Shown one piece after another: positions 26,928 to 35,293 of a stretch of DNA of 64,000 bases. Under the pieces are notes generated by a model that ran no database searches, was not told the DNA's origin, and saw nothing but the letters and a program-made list of their open reading frames with translations. The first letter of the stretch is position 1; each line of letters starts with the position of its first letter. Source of the DNA: Micropruina sonneratiae (lineage in GTDB: Bacteria > Actinomycetota > Actinomycetes > Propionibacteriales > Propionibacteriaceae); the NCBI RefSeq assembly GCF_025972045.1, contig NZ_JAPDHX010000004.1:62001-126000 (forward strand). Direction: 5' to 3'. Position numbers and translations under genes: made by a program.

Positions 26928-27281
26928 TCAGGCGTACCCCAGCTCGTCGAGCTGATCGTCGTCGATGCCGAAGTAGTGGGCGACCTCGTGCCAGACGGTG
27001 ATCCGCACCTCGTCGACCACCTCGTCCTCACTCGCGCACAGGTCGAGGATGGCCTCGCGATAGATGACGATCCGGTCCGGCAGCACGCCCGAATACAGAG
27101 AATCGCGCTCTGACAAGGGTATTCCGTCATAGAAGCCGAGCAGGTCCGAATCGGGTTCGGGGGCCCGGCCCTCCACCACGACCACACAGTTCTGCACGAG
27201 TTCGGCCAGGTCGTCCGGGATCAGATCGAGTGCGGCGTCGACGAGTTCGTCGAACCGCTGCACACTCATCGTCACGGGCAC
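26928..27281 (-). CDS. Minimal zincin-like metallopeptidase family protein
   Basis: 117 residues, or 113 if it begins at the fifth-codon ATG (MSVQRFDEL). The C-terminus has VWHEVAHYFGIDDDQLDELGY, an HExxH zinc motif with the extended G-I-D-D segment typical of the small DUF1025/metallopeptidase family common in actinobacteria. Length is normal. Cytoplasmic; the physiological substrate is unknown. Confidence 0.9.
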   Translation of the reverse strand: MPVTMSVQRFDELVDAALDLIPDDLAELVQNCVVVVEGRAPEPDSDLLGFYDGIPLSERDSLYSGVLPDRIVIYREAILDLCASEDEVVDEVRITVWHEVAHYFGIDDDQLDELGYA

Positions 27282-27506
27282 GGCACCACTGTACGAGCGC
27301 GCGCCGCACAGGAATCACAAATCTGTAGTTTTTCCTGAGAATCCGGCGTGTCGACTTGCATGTCAGAGTGCATCCCCTTGCGAGCCCTGTCGTTACGGAT
27401 GGGACGCCATTACTCTCCTGCGCAACATGAGACGGAACGAGACGTTCGCGGCGCGATCGCCGCCGGCGTCCGACCGTCACGACCGCAGGGCAGCGAGAGG
27501 ACCACC

Positions 27507-28859
27507 ATGGGCACACGCACCGGCGCCACCACGCGCGCCCTGGTGGCCACGGCCACCAGCATCGCGATCAGCTTCGGCCTGGGTGGCGTCGCCCTGTCCA
27601 CCCCCGCGGACGCCGCGACGGCCTACGTCGCCGTCAGCGCCGTGTACGTGCGTTCGGGCCCCTCGACCTCGTACAAGATCCTCGGCACCCTTGCCACCGG
27701 ACAGAAGGTGACCGGCACCAGCACCAGCAGTGGTTGGGTGAAGGTGAGCTTCTCCGGCGGCACCGGCTACGTGTACGGCAGCTACCTGAAGAAGTCGTCG
27801 AGCACGAGCACAAGCACGGCCGCCACCCGGATGACCACCGCAGACGTGAACCTACGCACCAAACCCGACCTGAGCAGCACGGTGGTGAAGGTGCTGGCCA
27901 AGGGCACCACGGTCTCCACCACCGGCACGACTTCGGGTCGGTTCAGCCAGGTCACGGTCGACGGTGCACTGCGGTGGGTCTCCACCGCCTACCTGGGCGA
28001 TGCGACGAACGAGTCGCTGCCCGCGGTGAAGTTCCAAGCCACCACCACCGCACTGCTCGCTATGCGGACGAGCCCGGCGATCAGCGCCACCTCGGCCGGT
28101 GACCTCAAGGCCGGAACGACGGTCGGCCTGACCGGCACGCACTCGGGCAGCTACTCGCAGATCGTCTACAAGAGCACGGTCGCGTGGGTGCTGAGCGGCT
28201 ACCTGACCACGACCGGTTCGACGCCGAGCCTGCCGAAGGCGTCCGGCAAGCGCTACGTGTCGGTCGACGAACTCAACATCAGGGCGACATCGGCCACCGA
28301 CGGCACGGTCATCGACACCGTCACCAAGGGCACCGTGCTGCTGATCACGGGCCTGACGAAGAACAAGCGCAGCCAGGTGATCTACAACGGCGCGTTGCGC
28401 TGGGCCTACAGCGCCTACCTGTCCAAGACCAAGCCCAGCTCGTCCTCGGGGTCGGGCTCGAGTAGCGGCGGCAGCCTGGGCAGCGAGAGCCTGGACCGCA
28501 CCAACGCCTACGCCAAGGCGATCGTGCGACTCATCCGGGACGAGTTCCCGCAGATCACCACCATCTACGGTTGGCGGATGTCGAGCTCGTACTCCTCCGA
28601 TCACCCCAGCGGACGGGCGATCGACCTGATGATTCCGAAGTACACGAAATCGTCGGGCAAGAAGCTCGGCGACGCCATCGCGCTGTTCCTGCAGCAACGG
28701 CACAAGAAGCTGCACATCCACTACCTGATCTGGCGGCAGCGCAACTGGAACGTCGAGCGCAGCACCAGCCTGACCGCCTGGCGGACGATGGAGAACCGCG
28801 GCAGCGACACCGCCAACCACCTCGACCACGTCCACGTCAGCGTCTACGACGTGGACTGA
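27507..28859 (+). CDS. Secreted cell-wall protein with four SH3 repeats and an ARB-07466-like domain
   Basis: 450 residues from ATG 27507 with upstream AGCGAGAGGA. A signal peptide ends near ADAA (residue about 37). Four bacterial SH3 (SH3b) modules follow at about 38-90, 105-165, 175-235 and 250-305, each with an 'LNIR/VYVRSGPST/NLRTKPD' start and 'RWVSTAYL/KLGSGYL' end. After a Ser/Gly linker, residues about 330-450 hold HPSGRAIDLMIP, HYLIWRQRNWN and NHLDHVHVSV, the conserved histidines and aspartate of the ARB-07466-like/D,D-peptidase-like domain. Likely binds and perhaps trims peptidoglycan. The 200-bp upstream leader shows no riboswitch I can recognise. Confidence 0.9.
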   Translation: MGTRTGATTRALVATATSIAISFGLGGVALSTPADAATAYVAVSAVYVRSGPSTSYKILGTLATGQKVTGTSTSSGWVKVSFSGGTGYVYGSYLKKSSSTSTSTAATRMTTADVNLRTKPDLSSTVVKVLAKGTTVSTTGTTSGRFSQVTVDGALRWVSTAYLGDATNESLPAVKFQATTTALLAMRTSPAISATSAGDLKAGTTVGLTGTHSGSYSQIVYKSTVAWVLSGYLTTTGSTPSLPKASGKRYVSVDELNIRATSATDGTVIDTVTKGTVLLITGLTKNKRSQVIYNGALRWAYSAYLSKTKPSSSSGSGSSSGGSLGSESLDRTNAYAKAIVRLIRDEFPQITTIYGWRMSSSYSSDHPSGRAIDLMIPKYTKSSGKKLGDAIALFLQQRHKKLHIHYLIWRQRNWNVERSTSLTAWRTMENRGSDTANHLDHVHVSVYDVD

Positions 28860-28874
28860 TCAGGACGCCTCCGC

Positions 28875-29411
28875 TCAGGCGGGACGGGCCTTCGCCGCCC
28901 GCGACCGATCCGCGATGTAGTCGCGCAGGTCGATCGGCTTGACCCGGTAGGTGTGAATGTTCGCGATCGCCACCCACGGCCTCTTGCTGGGCTTCCCGGC
29001 CAGTTCGATGCCGCCGTCGGCGTCCACGATGAGCGACCGGCCGGCGGGACCGAACCGCAGAGCCGTGATCGAGCGCAGCTGAATGGTGCCCTTGCCGAAC
29101 GCGGCGTGGGTGTGCACGGCGTCGTTGTCGATGGTCAGGATCGGCCTGTTCATCGAACTCGCCAGCCATCCCATCGCGCCTGCGACGATCAGGAACACCA
29201 CCGCCGTCACCGCCCCGCCGACACTGGCGCGCGGACCGAACAAGGTGCTGCCCAGCAGCAGCGCGATACCGATCAACACCACGACCGACACCCAGACCAG
29301 GATCACCCACACCTGCCGCGGCCTGGTGCCGACCACGTCCTCACCCAGATCGGGGAACGGCTCCAGACCGGCCGGCAACGCCACGCCCCCGGGTTGCTGC
29401 TGCTGCGTCAT
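28875..29411 (-). CDS. Two-helix membrane protein with a PH-like domain
   Basis: 178 residues. Two membrane helices (VWVILVWVSVVVLIGIALLL; AVTAVVFLIVAGAMGWLAS) at about 34-85 are followed by a strand-rich domain (LTIDNDAVHTHAAFGKGTIQLRSI; IELAGKPSKRPWVAIANIHTYR) similar to bacterial PH domains. The last residues are basic. Function unknown; convergent with the SH3 protein. Confidence 0.75.
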   Translation of the reverse strand: MTQQQQPGGVALPAGLEPFPDLGEDVVGTRPRQVWVILVWVSVVVLIGIALLLGSTLFGPRASVGGAVTAVVFLIVAGAMGWLASSMNRPILTIDNDAVHTHAAFGKGTIQLRSITALRFGPAGRSLIVDADGGIELAGKPSKRPWVAIANIHTYRVKPIDLRDYIADRSRAAKARPA

Positions 29412-29565
29412 CTGACCTCCATCGTCTGCGCCTACCGCCCAGCCTGCCGCATTCCGCGGGGCCCGGCGCGCTTCGGGCCCAGTGCGGATGCCGTGCGCAC
29501 GATCGCCGGATGCCCCGCCGCCTGTTTGGGGACGCCCCGTGCGACCGGTATGGTTCTGCCGTCAG

Positions 29566-29641
29566 GTCCCCATCGTCTAGCGGCCTAGGACACCGCCCTT
29601 TCAAGGCGGCAGCGCGGGTTCGAATCCCGTTGGGGATGCCA
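29566..29641 (+). tRNA. tRNA-Glu (anticodon TTC), CCA encoded; integration target
   Basis: 76-nt cloverleaf: acceptor GTCCCCA with TGGGGAT (first pair G-U), anticodon loop CTTTCAA with TTC, T arm GGTTCGAATCC, 3' GCCA. Its 3' 47 nt recur at 42346-42392, which marks it as the attachment site of the island to its right. Confidence 0.95.
29595..29641 (+). repeat. Left attachment repeat (attL), inside tRNA-Glu
   Basis: Anticodon-arm-to-CCA segment of tRNA-Glu, matching 42346-42392 except G29614 versus C42365. This copy keeps a G-U pair at the base of the T stem, so the intact tRNA is the functional one. Confidence 0.88.
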
Positions 29642-30305
29642 AGGTGAAAGGCCTAGTCAGAGCACGATTTGACCAGGCCGACCCACCGAACCTAACTGGC
29701 CCATCCCGCACTGAATCCCGCACCAGCCGTTGTCCAGGTGCAGGAGTGGGCCTGTAAGCCGGATTGTGTTCAAGGCTGCGTTGGTGCCCGGCGGGCCACG
29801 TTGGGGTCGTTGGGAAGTGATGCGTGACTAGGCATTTCGCCGTTGGCGAGGTTGGGGCCCGTTGGTAGGGGTTGAGAATTTCGCGGACTCCCTGCGGACT
29901 CCCACCGCGGCTGCTGCCGGCGCGGAGCCGGCAAAGCAGGTGTGGACCCCTCTGCGATCGCAGCGCTGCAGCAAGCACTCGGCACCCCCCAACCAGGGAA
30001 GATGGCTAAAGGGGCTTGGGGGCAGCTGGGTCCACGATCCGGCACCTGAAAGCCCCTTCTCCCCTTGCCTGCACCCGCATCGGCTGACGACCCCGACAGA
30101 ACTGTCACCAAGCCACCGCCACTCTCCCTCACCTACGCCAGCACACCTTGACGCGGCCGCCCGCCACCGGGGGCTCGACGGACGTCCGCAAATGTCGATG
30201 ATCGAGCTTGTCGAGATCTCCCGCCCACAAGTGCGACTCACATGGGACTAATAGGGACGCTTGGTCGGATCACTCGACCAAAGCCGAGATCCGTCGAACT
30301 CGCGA
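29642..30305. other. Non-coding left end of the island
   Basis: No supported gene in about 660 bp. A hairpin GGCCTAGTCA/TGACCAGGCC (29650-29679, one mismatch) directly after tRNA-Glu probably terminates it. At 29748-29769 the minus strand reads ACAATCCGGCTTACAGGCCC, like the conserved 3' end of bacterial RNase P RNA, but the rest of rnpB is absent. A 9-bp inverted repeat AAGGGGCTT/AAGCCCCTT lies at 30009-30058. Confidence 0.5.
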
Positions 30306-31247
30306 TCATTCGTTGAACCGATGGTCCAGTCGTCCGAGTGCCTCACGAACGCCTGCCTCGTGGGCCGCTTGCTCTGCCGCTCGGAGCTCATCTTCGCGCC
30401 GACGCTGGGCTATCGACTCGCCATACTGGCGGTTGGTTTCGTCGAGGGCAAGTTTCAGGGTTTCAAGATGGTATTTTTCCACTTCCTCGATCGTCGTGCC
30501 GGATAGAACGAAGCGGTCGCCCGCCACGTGACCATTGCCGGGCCGGTGCATAGTCGTGAAGCTCGGTGGTCGATTCCAGTTCTTGACCAACAGTTCGCTC
30601 CATGCCAGGTTCGGGCGACGAGAGAGAATGAATGGAACCGTGTACAGAGCCGATCCACGGGTGCCGTCGTTGCGTGGCATCGTGATACCCGCTTCGTCGA
30701 TCCCGATGAGGCGGATCGGTGTGTAGGGCGATTCTGAACGTGTTGGTGCCTGCCGCTGACGTCGCGGTGGCAGTGGGGCCTGCGGCGCTAGGTGCTTTTG
30801 TATGGCCCGATTCAGCTCGCTCGCAATGTCGTCGGGGCTCTTACCGACGGCGTCCAGATAGAACTTGTCAGCGAGGCTTGCGGGCATCGTCACGCGCTCC
30901 AGGCGTACAGGGATGACGGTGATCCCCTCGCGACCGATCTCTCCCGTCATGGCCAGGGAGATCTCCTTCTGGCACCAGCTGCTTGCCACACTCGCCGGGG
31001 AAACGAACGCAACGAGGAAGTCTACCTGGGCGATAGCGCCCGAAATGGCTTCCACCAGGGAGTCGCCGAGCCGCAACTCACCCTCGTCGATCCACAAGCG
31101 ATGACCAAGCTCAGTTAGGCGAGCGGCAACCTCACGCGCGATATTGGCGTCACGATGGTTATAGCTGACGAAGACGCTGGCTGCCAGCTCCACGTTCCTT
31201 GGGGGAGTGGACACGCTAATCCGAATCTCATAGTTGGTACTCACCAA
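30306..31247 (-). CDS. TIR-domain protein with a novel C-terminal region
   Basis: 313 residues. Residues 24-150 form a TIR domain: VFVSYNHRD at the start, WIDEGELRLGDSL in the middle, and SSWCQKEI with putative catalytic Glu95 (bacterial TIR NADases use this Glu). After a Pro/Arg linker (155-175), residues 180-255 form an unfamiliar domain, and 260-313 is a charged coiled coil (EEVEKYHLETLKLALDETNRQ). Bacterial TIR proteins often deplete NAD during phage defence; that role is inferred. Start is uncertain: TTG 31247 or GTG 31244, with no strong ribosome site, and the truncated IS3 begins 15 bp upstream, so the native 5' region may be lost. Confidence 0.75.
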   Translation of the reverse strand: MVSTNYEIRISVSTPPRNVELAASVFVSYNHRDANIAREVAARLTELGHRLWIDEGELRLGDSLVEAISGAIAQVDFLVAFVSPASVASSWCQKEISLAMTGEIGREGITVIPVRLERVTMPASLADKFYLDAVGKSPDDIASELNRAIQKHLAPQAPLPPRRQRQAPTRSESPYTPIRLIGIDEAGITMPRNDGTRGSALYTVPFILSRRPNLAWSELLVKNWNRPPSFTTMHRPGNGHVAGDRFVLSGTTIEEVEKYHLETLKLALDETNRQYGESIAQRRREDELRAAEQAAHEAGVREALGRLDHRFNE

Positions 31248-31261
31248 ACATAGCGAGAGAG

Positions 31262-31867
31262 TCCGGACAACGCCGGCAGACTCAGAGAACGCCGGTCCAC
31301 GACGACCTGTGCGCCGTCACTGATGAGAAGGGCCGGACCCGGCACGAGTTCACCGCACAGAACCCGAACGAGTTGTGGATCGGTGACATCACCGAGCACT
31401 GGACTGGTGAGGGCAAGCTGTACCGGTGCGCGTTCAAGGACGTGTACTCCAACCGGATCGTGGGCTACTCCATCGACAGTCGGATGAAGTCCCGCCTCGC
31501 CGTCACCGCCCTCAACAACGCCGTCGCCCGCCGCGGTGACGTTGCCGGTTGTGTGGTTCACACCGACAGAGGATCGCAATTTCGAAGCCGGAAATTCGTC
31601 GGTGCGCTCAACCGGCACCACATGCTCGGATCCATGGGCCGGGTCGGTGCCTGCGGCGACAACGCCGCCATGGAGTCGTTCTTCTCCCTGCTTCAGAAGA
31701 ATGTCCTGAACCGGCGCACCTGGGCCACCCGTGACGAGCTCCGGATCGCGATCGTGACCTGGATCGAACGCACCTACCACCGCCGCCGGCGCCAGGACGG
31801 GTTGGGCCGGTTGACCCCCATTGAGTACGAGACCATCATGACCACGACAGCCACTCAGGCTGCGTGA
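31262..31867 (+). pseudogene. 5'-truncated IS3-family transposase (OrfB)
   Basis: The open frame enters without a start near 31262 and reads PVHDDLCAVTDEKGRTRHEF, then the DDE core: D in LWIGDITEHW, D in VVHTDRGSQF, and E in DNAAMESFFSLLQKNVL. It ends TTTATQAA-stop at 31867. About the first half of OrfB and all of OrfA are missing. The TTG at 31373 would yield 164 residues but no complete enzyme. It differs from the second IS3 copy at 34917-36268, so it came from a separate insertion. Confidence 0.85.
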
Positions 31868-31908
31868 CTAACCACTGTCACCTGATCGTGCAGCAGACCC
31901 CCGCTGGC

Positions 31909-32106
31909 CGCGACGACCTGCGCTGGCACGACCTTCGCCACACGGGCGCGACCCTTGCTGCGCAGGTCGGCGCAACCACGGCGGAACTGCAAGCCCGGCT
32001 TGGGCACTCCACCACGGTCGCGGCTCAGCTCTACCAGCACGCAGCGAAGGACCGCGACCGCCTCATCTCCGAGCGGCTCTCGCGCCTAGTTGAGAGAAGC
32101 GAGTGA
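31909..32106 (+). pseudogene. C-terminal remnant of a tyrosine integrase
   Basis: The frame RDDLRWHDLRHTGATLAAQV...LGHSTTVAAQLYQHA carries the last catalytic residues (H, R, H, Y) and ends LVERSE. By eye it is about 90% identical to the last 62 residues of the integrase at 4081-5232. The front 320 residues are gone; the IS3 remnant abuts the break point, which suggests the IS caused the deletion. This was probably the island's own integrase. Confidence 0.88.
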
Positions 32107-32273
32107 GTGGCCAAGCGCAACACTGCGCGCTCGGTGTGCCGATCGCCCTGTCCACCCGTTCCGGCACGCAATTAGTGGCAGCGTCAAACGCATTGTGGGG
32201 TTTGTCAGACGGGGCCGGCCCGTCTTGAGGCATGCCCAGCTCGTGAACTGTCGATCACCAGGGCCATTACCCT

Positions 32274-33503
32274 TCAACGGGACCTTACTGAACGCGTGAC
32301 TGGCCTTCGCGGTCGGGTGGTTTCCGTCCGGGGCGGCTCTACCTGCTTCCTCCGATGGGTTCCCTCTGCCTGGAGCTTTCTGGCACCTTGGACCAATGCG
32401 ACCAATAGGTTCGGCGGGATGCCGCGGGCCTTTCCGCGCCGCTTGATCTTTCGCGCGAGACCCGCCGGTTCCTGTTTGGCCAACTTCTGTATGGAGTCGA
32501 CCCCCAGATCGTGAAGAATCGCCGCATACCGTGGCGTGAGTCCTTCGACTAGAAGCAGTTCGCTCGGGGCTTTGGGCGACGGCTTAGGGGGACGGCTGCG
32601 AGTGGTGGATGATGCGGAGCTGTCCTTCTGCACCACTCTCGCGGGCCGCAATGACCTTGGGCCAATGGCGAGCTGATACCACTTCGATGCCTCATCCGTG
32701 AGGCCCTCCTGGCGCGTGAGGTCACCAAGACGCCACATCAGTCCTGGATCGCTGGACGCGGCGAGTGCCTCGACGTATACGGTCCTGGCTCCGACGGGGT
32801 CCGTCCCGATAAGTTGATCTGCTTTCCGGTGCGCGACGGAGACGAAGTAAGGACCATCGATGGGAACACCGGGGACCGGCATCTGCTGCTGAGTCGTCGG
32901 CTCGTCCGAGCCGAGAAGAAACCTGGCTGCGGTCGCCTCGACAATCGAACCCCGGTTCCGCCAACTCTGGAGACTTATGTCGATCTGGTCCTCGGTGACA
33001 GTTATCGGGCTGTCAGGCACGCCCGCCCCCTCAGTTCGGCTGCCCCCGGCAACAGAATCCAGCTGCTTGCGGTGAGCGACGATGTCCTCAATCGCAGCGT
33101 TCGGGTTGCGGGTGAGGAACTCAGTCATCGCCTCCGACCGAGCCTCCAACGCCTCGACGTCAGGACTGGACGCCGCGTGCACTGGCAGTTTGGCCGCCAC
33201 GAGCATGCCGTAGACCTTGTGATCACGCGTGACAAGCGAAGGCAGCCCGCCAACGGCCTCGTTCACCGCTCGTGTGGGGGAGGCTTGGTGCATCGCCCGA
33301 GAACTCAGCTCAGCGGTGTCCACGTGTGGCAACGCGTATGCGGCCGCGATCTCGGTGGGTACATCGGGCTGGAAGGCGGCAACCACATCGCCGAACCTAG
33401 AGACGAAGACCGTGCGGCCTGCGGCCAGCGCGTCGAACACACGGTTCACTTCGCTCTTCAGCGCCGAGACGGGCAGGATGATGTGGTCGCTGGTGTTCGC
33501 CAT
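32274..33503 (-). CDS. Phd-like antitoxin domain fused to TPR-like and helix-hairpin-helix regions
   Basis: 409 residues with GAGGTGAGGA before ATG 33503. Residues about 8-46 (ILPVSALKSEVNRVFDALAAGRT VFVSRFGDVVAAF) match the Phd/YefM DNA-binding fold. Residues 50-160 and 195-290 are helical, the latter with a TPR-like repeat (DPGLMWRLGDLTRQEGLTDEASKWYQLA). Residues about 325-390 (LLLVEGLTPRYAAILHDLGV...LVALVQGARKL) resemble a DUF4332-type helix-hairpin-helix. The tail is basic (RRKQVEPPRTETTRPRR). It is divergent from a membrane protein with an 18-bp palindrome between them, the usual autoregulatory site of Phd proteins. No classic Doc/RelE toxin is adjacent. Function unknown. Confidence 0.7.
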   Translation of the reverse strand: MANTSDHIILPVSALKSEVNRVFDALAAGRTVFVSRFGDVVAAFQPDVPTEIAAAYALPHVDTAELSSRAMHQASPTRAVNEAVGGLPSLVTRDHKVYGMLVAAKLPVHAASSPDVEALEARSEAMTEFLTRNPNAAIEDIVAHRKQLDSVAGGSRTEGAGVPDSPITVTEDQIDISLQSWRNRGSIVEATAARFLLGSDEPTTQQQMPVPGVPIDGPYFVSVAHRKADQLIGTDPVGARTVYVEALAASSDPGLMWRLGDLTRQEGLTDEASKWYQLAIGPRSLRPARVVQKDSSASSTTRSRPPKPSPKAPSELLLVEGLTPRYAAILHDLGVDSIQKLAKQEPAGLARKIKRRGKARGIPPNLLVALVQGARKLQAEGTHRRKQVEPPRTETTRPRRPVTRSVRSR

Positions 33504-33557
33504 GGCGTCCTCACCTCCAACTCACTTTGACCAGCACTATCTACGACGCTACCACGG

Positions 33558-33575
33558 TACCGTCATGTGACGGTA
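33558..33575. promoter_or_regulatory. Palindromic operator between the Phd-fusion and membrane-protein genes
   Basis: TACCGTCA-TG-TGACGGTA is an inverted repeat with perfect 8-bp arms; an adjacent TACC-AC-GGTA half site lies at 33550-33559. It sits in the 83-bp divergent gap, 54 bp upstream of the Phd-fusion ATG and 11 bp upstream of the other start. It fits Phd-type autorepression controlling both genes. Confidence 0.65.
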
Positions 33576-33586
33576 TCCTACCAGCC

Positions 33587-34348
33587 ATGGAGCTGTACAA
33601 GGACCTGGCGAAGTTCTGGATGGCGTTTCTACCCGTCACGTCCGTCGTAGCGCTTGGCGTGCCACTCGTGCCGACAGTCGAGCAAATCACTCAAGTCGGC
33701 TGGATCCCCTGGGTGGGCGTGCGGTGGCCAGTCCTGGTGGCGTTCCTCGTTGCGTTGGCGGCAGTCGTGGCTATGTCGGTGCTTTGCGCTAGGGTGCTCG
33801 CTTCTGAGCCGACGCTCGTTGACACGCTACTGAGCGACACGAACTGGCTGTCAGAAGCATTCAGCAAGTACGGGGTTGGACGGCCCTACTTCCTTGACTC
33901 CTCAAAGTTCCTAGCAGCAGAGCTAGATTCGCGAAAAAGGGACGTGAACGGAGAGTATGATAAGCGTGCCTCCGCGGTGAACGAGGTCACGGCAAGAATT
34001 TCGGCGTTGTCCGCCGACCTCAACGCAAAGGCGAAGTTCAAGGCTTTTTGGTGGGTGTTTTGTGTCGGCATCGCGGTGATGCTGGCGGCGATCCTCTTCA
34101 TTCTCGGCGCCTCGGGACCCAATGTCGTCGTTGTAGTCATCGAGCCGACGCCGGTTCAACTGCACATTCCTGCCGATCAAGTCGCGGCCGTTGGGGCCGA
34201 AACAGGTTGCACGACTCCACAGGCCGTCTCCGCGGTCGCCGTGGGCGGAACGTGGGCCAAGCCGCAGTTGCGCCTGTTTGGCTCCGGATGCTCCGATGCT
34301 GAGTGGTCGCCGCGACCTGATCTGAAGATCATCATCACGAAGGTCTAG
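33587..34348 (+). CDS. Membrane protein with cytoplasmic helical insert, divergent from the Phd-fusion
   Basis: 253 residues from ATG 33587; the longer in-frame start at 33527 would translate the operator and was rejected. Hydrophobic segments lie near 12-30, 45-68 and 167-188. Between the second and third is a charged helical region (SKFLAAELDSRKRDVNGEYDK RASAVNEVTARIS) likely to form a coiled coil. The last 60 residues, with two cysteines (GCTTPQ; GSGCSD), would be outside. I recognise no family. The shared palindrome suggests it works with the Phd-fusion protein, perhaps as the effector. Confidence 0.65.
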   Translation: MELYKDLAKFWMAFLPVTSVVALGVPLVPTVEQITQVGWIPWVGVRWPVLVAFLVALAAVVAMSVLCARVLASEPTLVDTLLSDTNWLSEAFSKYGVGRPYFLDSSKFLAAELDSRKRDVNGEYDKRASAVNEVTARISALSADLNAKAKFKAFWWVFCVGIAVMLAAILFILGASGPNVVVVVIEPTPVQLHIPADQVAAVGAETGCTTPQAVSAVAVGGTWAKPQLRLFGSGCSDAEWSPRPDLKIIITKV

Positions 34349-34409
34349 CTTCACCCTTCGGTGGGATGGGTTCCCGCTAGAGCGCGGGCCAATAGAGGCT
34401 CTTGCGGCC

Positions 34410-34835
34410 TCAAGCCGCCGGCCAGTCGTTATCGTAATAGATACTTTGCTTTCGCCAGACCTGGAAGTCGGCTATTCGGCAGTTGTAGATGTCCCACGCT
34501 GGACCGTTATGCAGGTCCTTGATCAGTACAGGTGTTCCTCGCAGATCGCCTTTGATTGGCGACGCCCCGAGTTCGGCCGTTGTTCTGGCAACTAGAGTAA
34601 CTATCAAGACACGGTCGGCGTCACTAGACGTGTCCACGATTGCGAACTGAGCCAAGTTCGTGTTGATTGGTCCCGGGATCACGTCGAGCGGAGGCGCAAG
34701 CGTGACTGGTATGCCATCAATGAGTTTTGCCGCGAAGTCTCTGAGCTTGGGCGTGGTCCCCGCGAAGTGCGCGCCGAAGTGTTCGGACAGGCGCCGAGTT
34801 CCAGCCGCCGCTGGACCCACAATTCCCCTTCCCAC
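34410..34835 (-). CDS. Hypothetical protein, probably a 3' part cut by the IS
   Basis: 141 residues from GTG 34835, but the frame stays open upstream to the edge of the IS3 element at 34917, so the start may be artificial. It contains LDVIPGPINTNLAQFAIVDTSSDADRVLIVTLVARTTAEL and ends in YDNDWPAA. No domain recognised. It does not continue the Pra-like frame on the other side of the element, so a deletion accompanied the insertion. Confidence 0.5.
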   Translation of the reverse strand: MGRGIVGPAAAGTRRLSEHFGAHFAGTTPKLRDFAAKLIDGIPVTLAPPLDVIPGPINTNLAQFAIVDTSSDADRVLIVTLVARTTAELGASPIKGDLRGTPVLIKDLHNGPAWDIYNCRIADFQVWRKQSIYYDNDWPAA

Positions 34836-34967
34836 GGGTCGAACTGTAGCCTGAGTCTGGGGGACCGAGCTCGGGTATTTACGGAGACATGCGACCGTTG
34901 CCGTCCGCAGAAAGGTTGAACCGCCCCGGCATGTCCGGAGGCTCCGAACCTTGGGAAGGTTGGAGTC

Positions 34968-35293
34968 ATGTCAGGGAACACACACAAGAGGTATCCGGCT
35001 GAGCTGAAGCAGCGGGCGGTCCGGATGTATGCCGAAATCAGACCGGACCAGGTCACCGATTGGGCGGCGATGGCCCGAGTGGCGGAACTACTGGGCATCT
35101 CGACCGCGGAGACGGTGCGGAGTGGGTGCGGCAGGCTGAGATCGATCAGGGTGACCGGCCCGGCATGTCCAGCGAGGAGTCGGCCGAGATCAAGCGGTTG
35201 AAGCGGGAGAATGCCGAGCTGAAACGGGCCAACGCGATCCTGAAGGCCGCCTCGGTTTTCTTCGCGGCCGAGCTCGACCGGCCCGGGCAGTGA
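34968..35293 (+). pseudogene. IS3 OrfA, with an internal one-base deletion
   Basis: The start reads MSGNTHKRYPAELKQRAVRMY, then the HTH ARVAELLGISTAETVR. At 35121 the frame is lost; one inserted A would give ETVRKWVRQAEIDQGDRPG and lead into the leucine-zipper tail IKRLKRENAELKRANAILK ending at 35293. The usual programmed slip in IS3 is between OrfA and OrfB, not here, so this break probably silences the element or is a read error. Confidence 0.8.

Noticed and set aside
27300-27506. ydaO (c-di-AMP) riboswitch before the SH3 cell-wall protein
   Set aside because: Such genes often have one, but the conserved core segments are not visible in this leader.
29601-29978. Minus-strand reading frame ending in SPTGFEPALPP
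   Set aside because: It is the familiar antisense translation of a tRNA 3' end, not a gene; the same applies to the RDSNPGC frame over 42186-42470 and to frames over tRNA-Asp and tRNA-Phe.
29642-30250. Complete rnpB gene
   Set aside because: Only the conserved 3' block is present; no 5' GAGGAAAGTCC element or P4 partner was found upstream on that strand.
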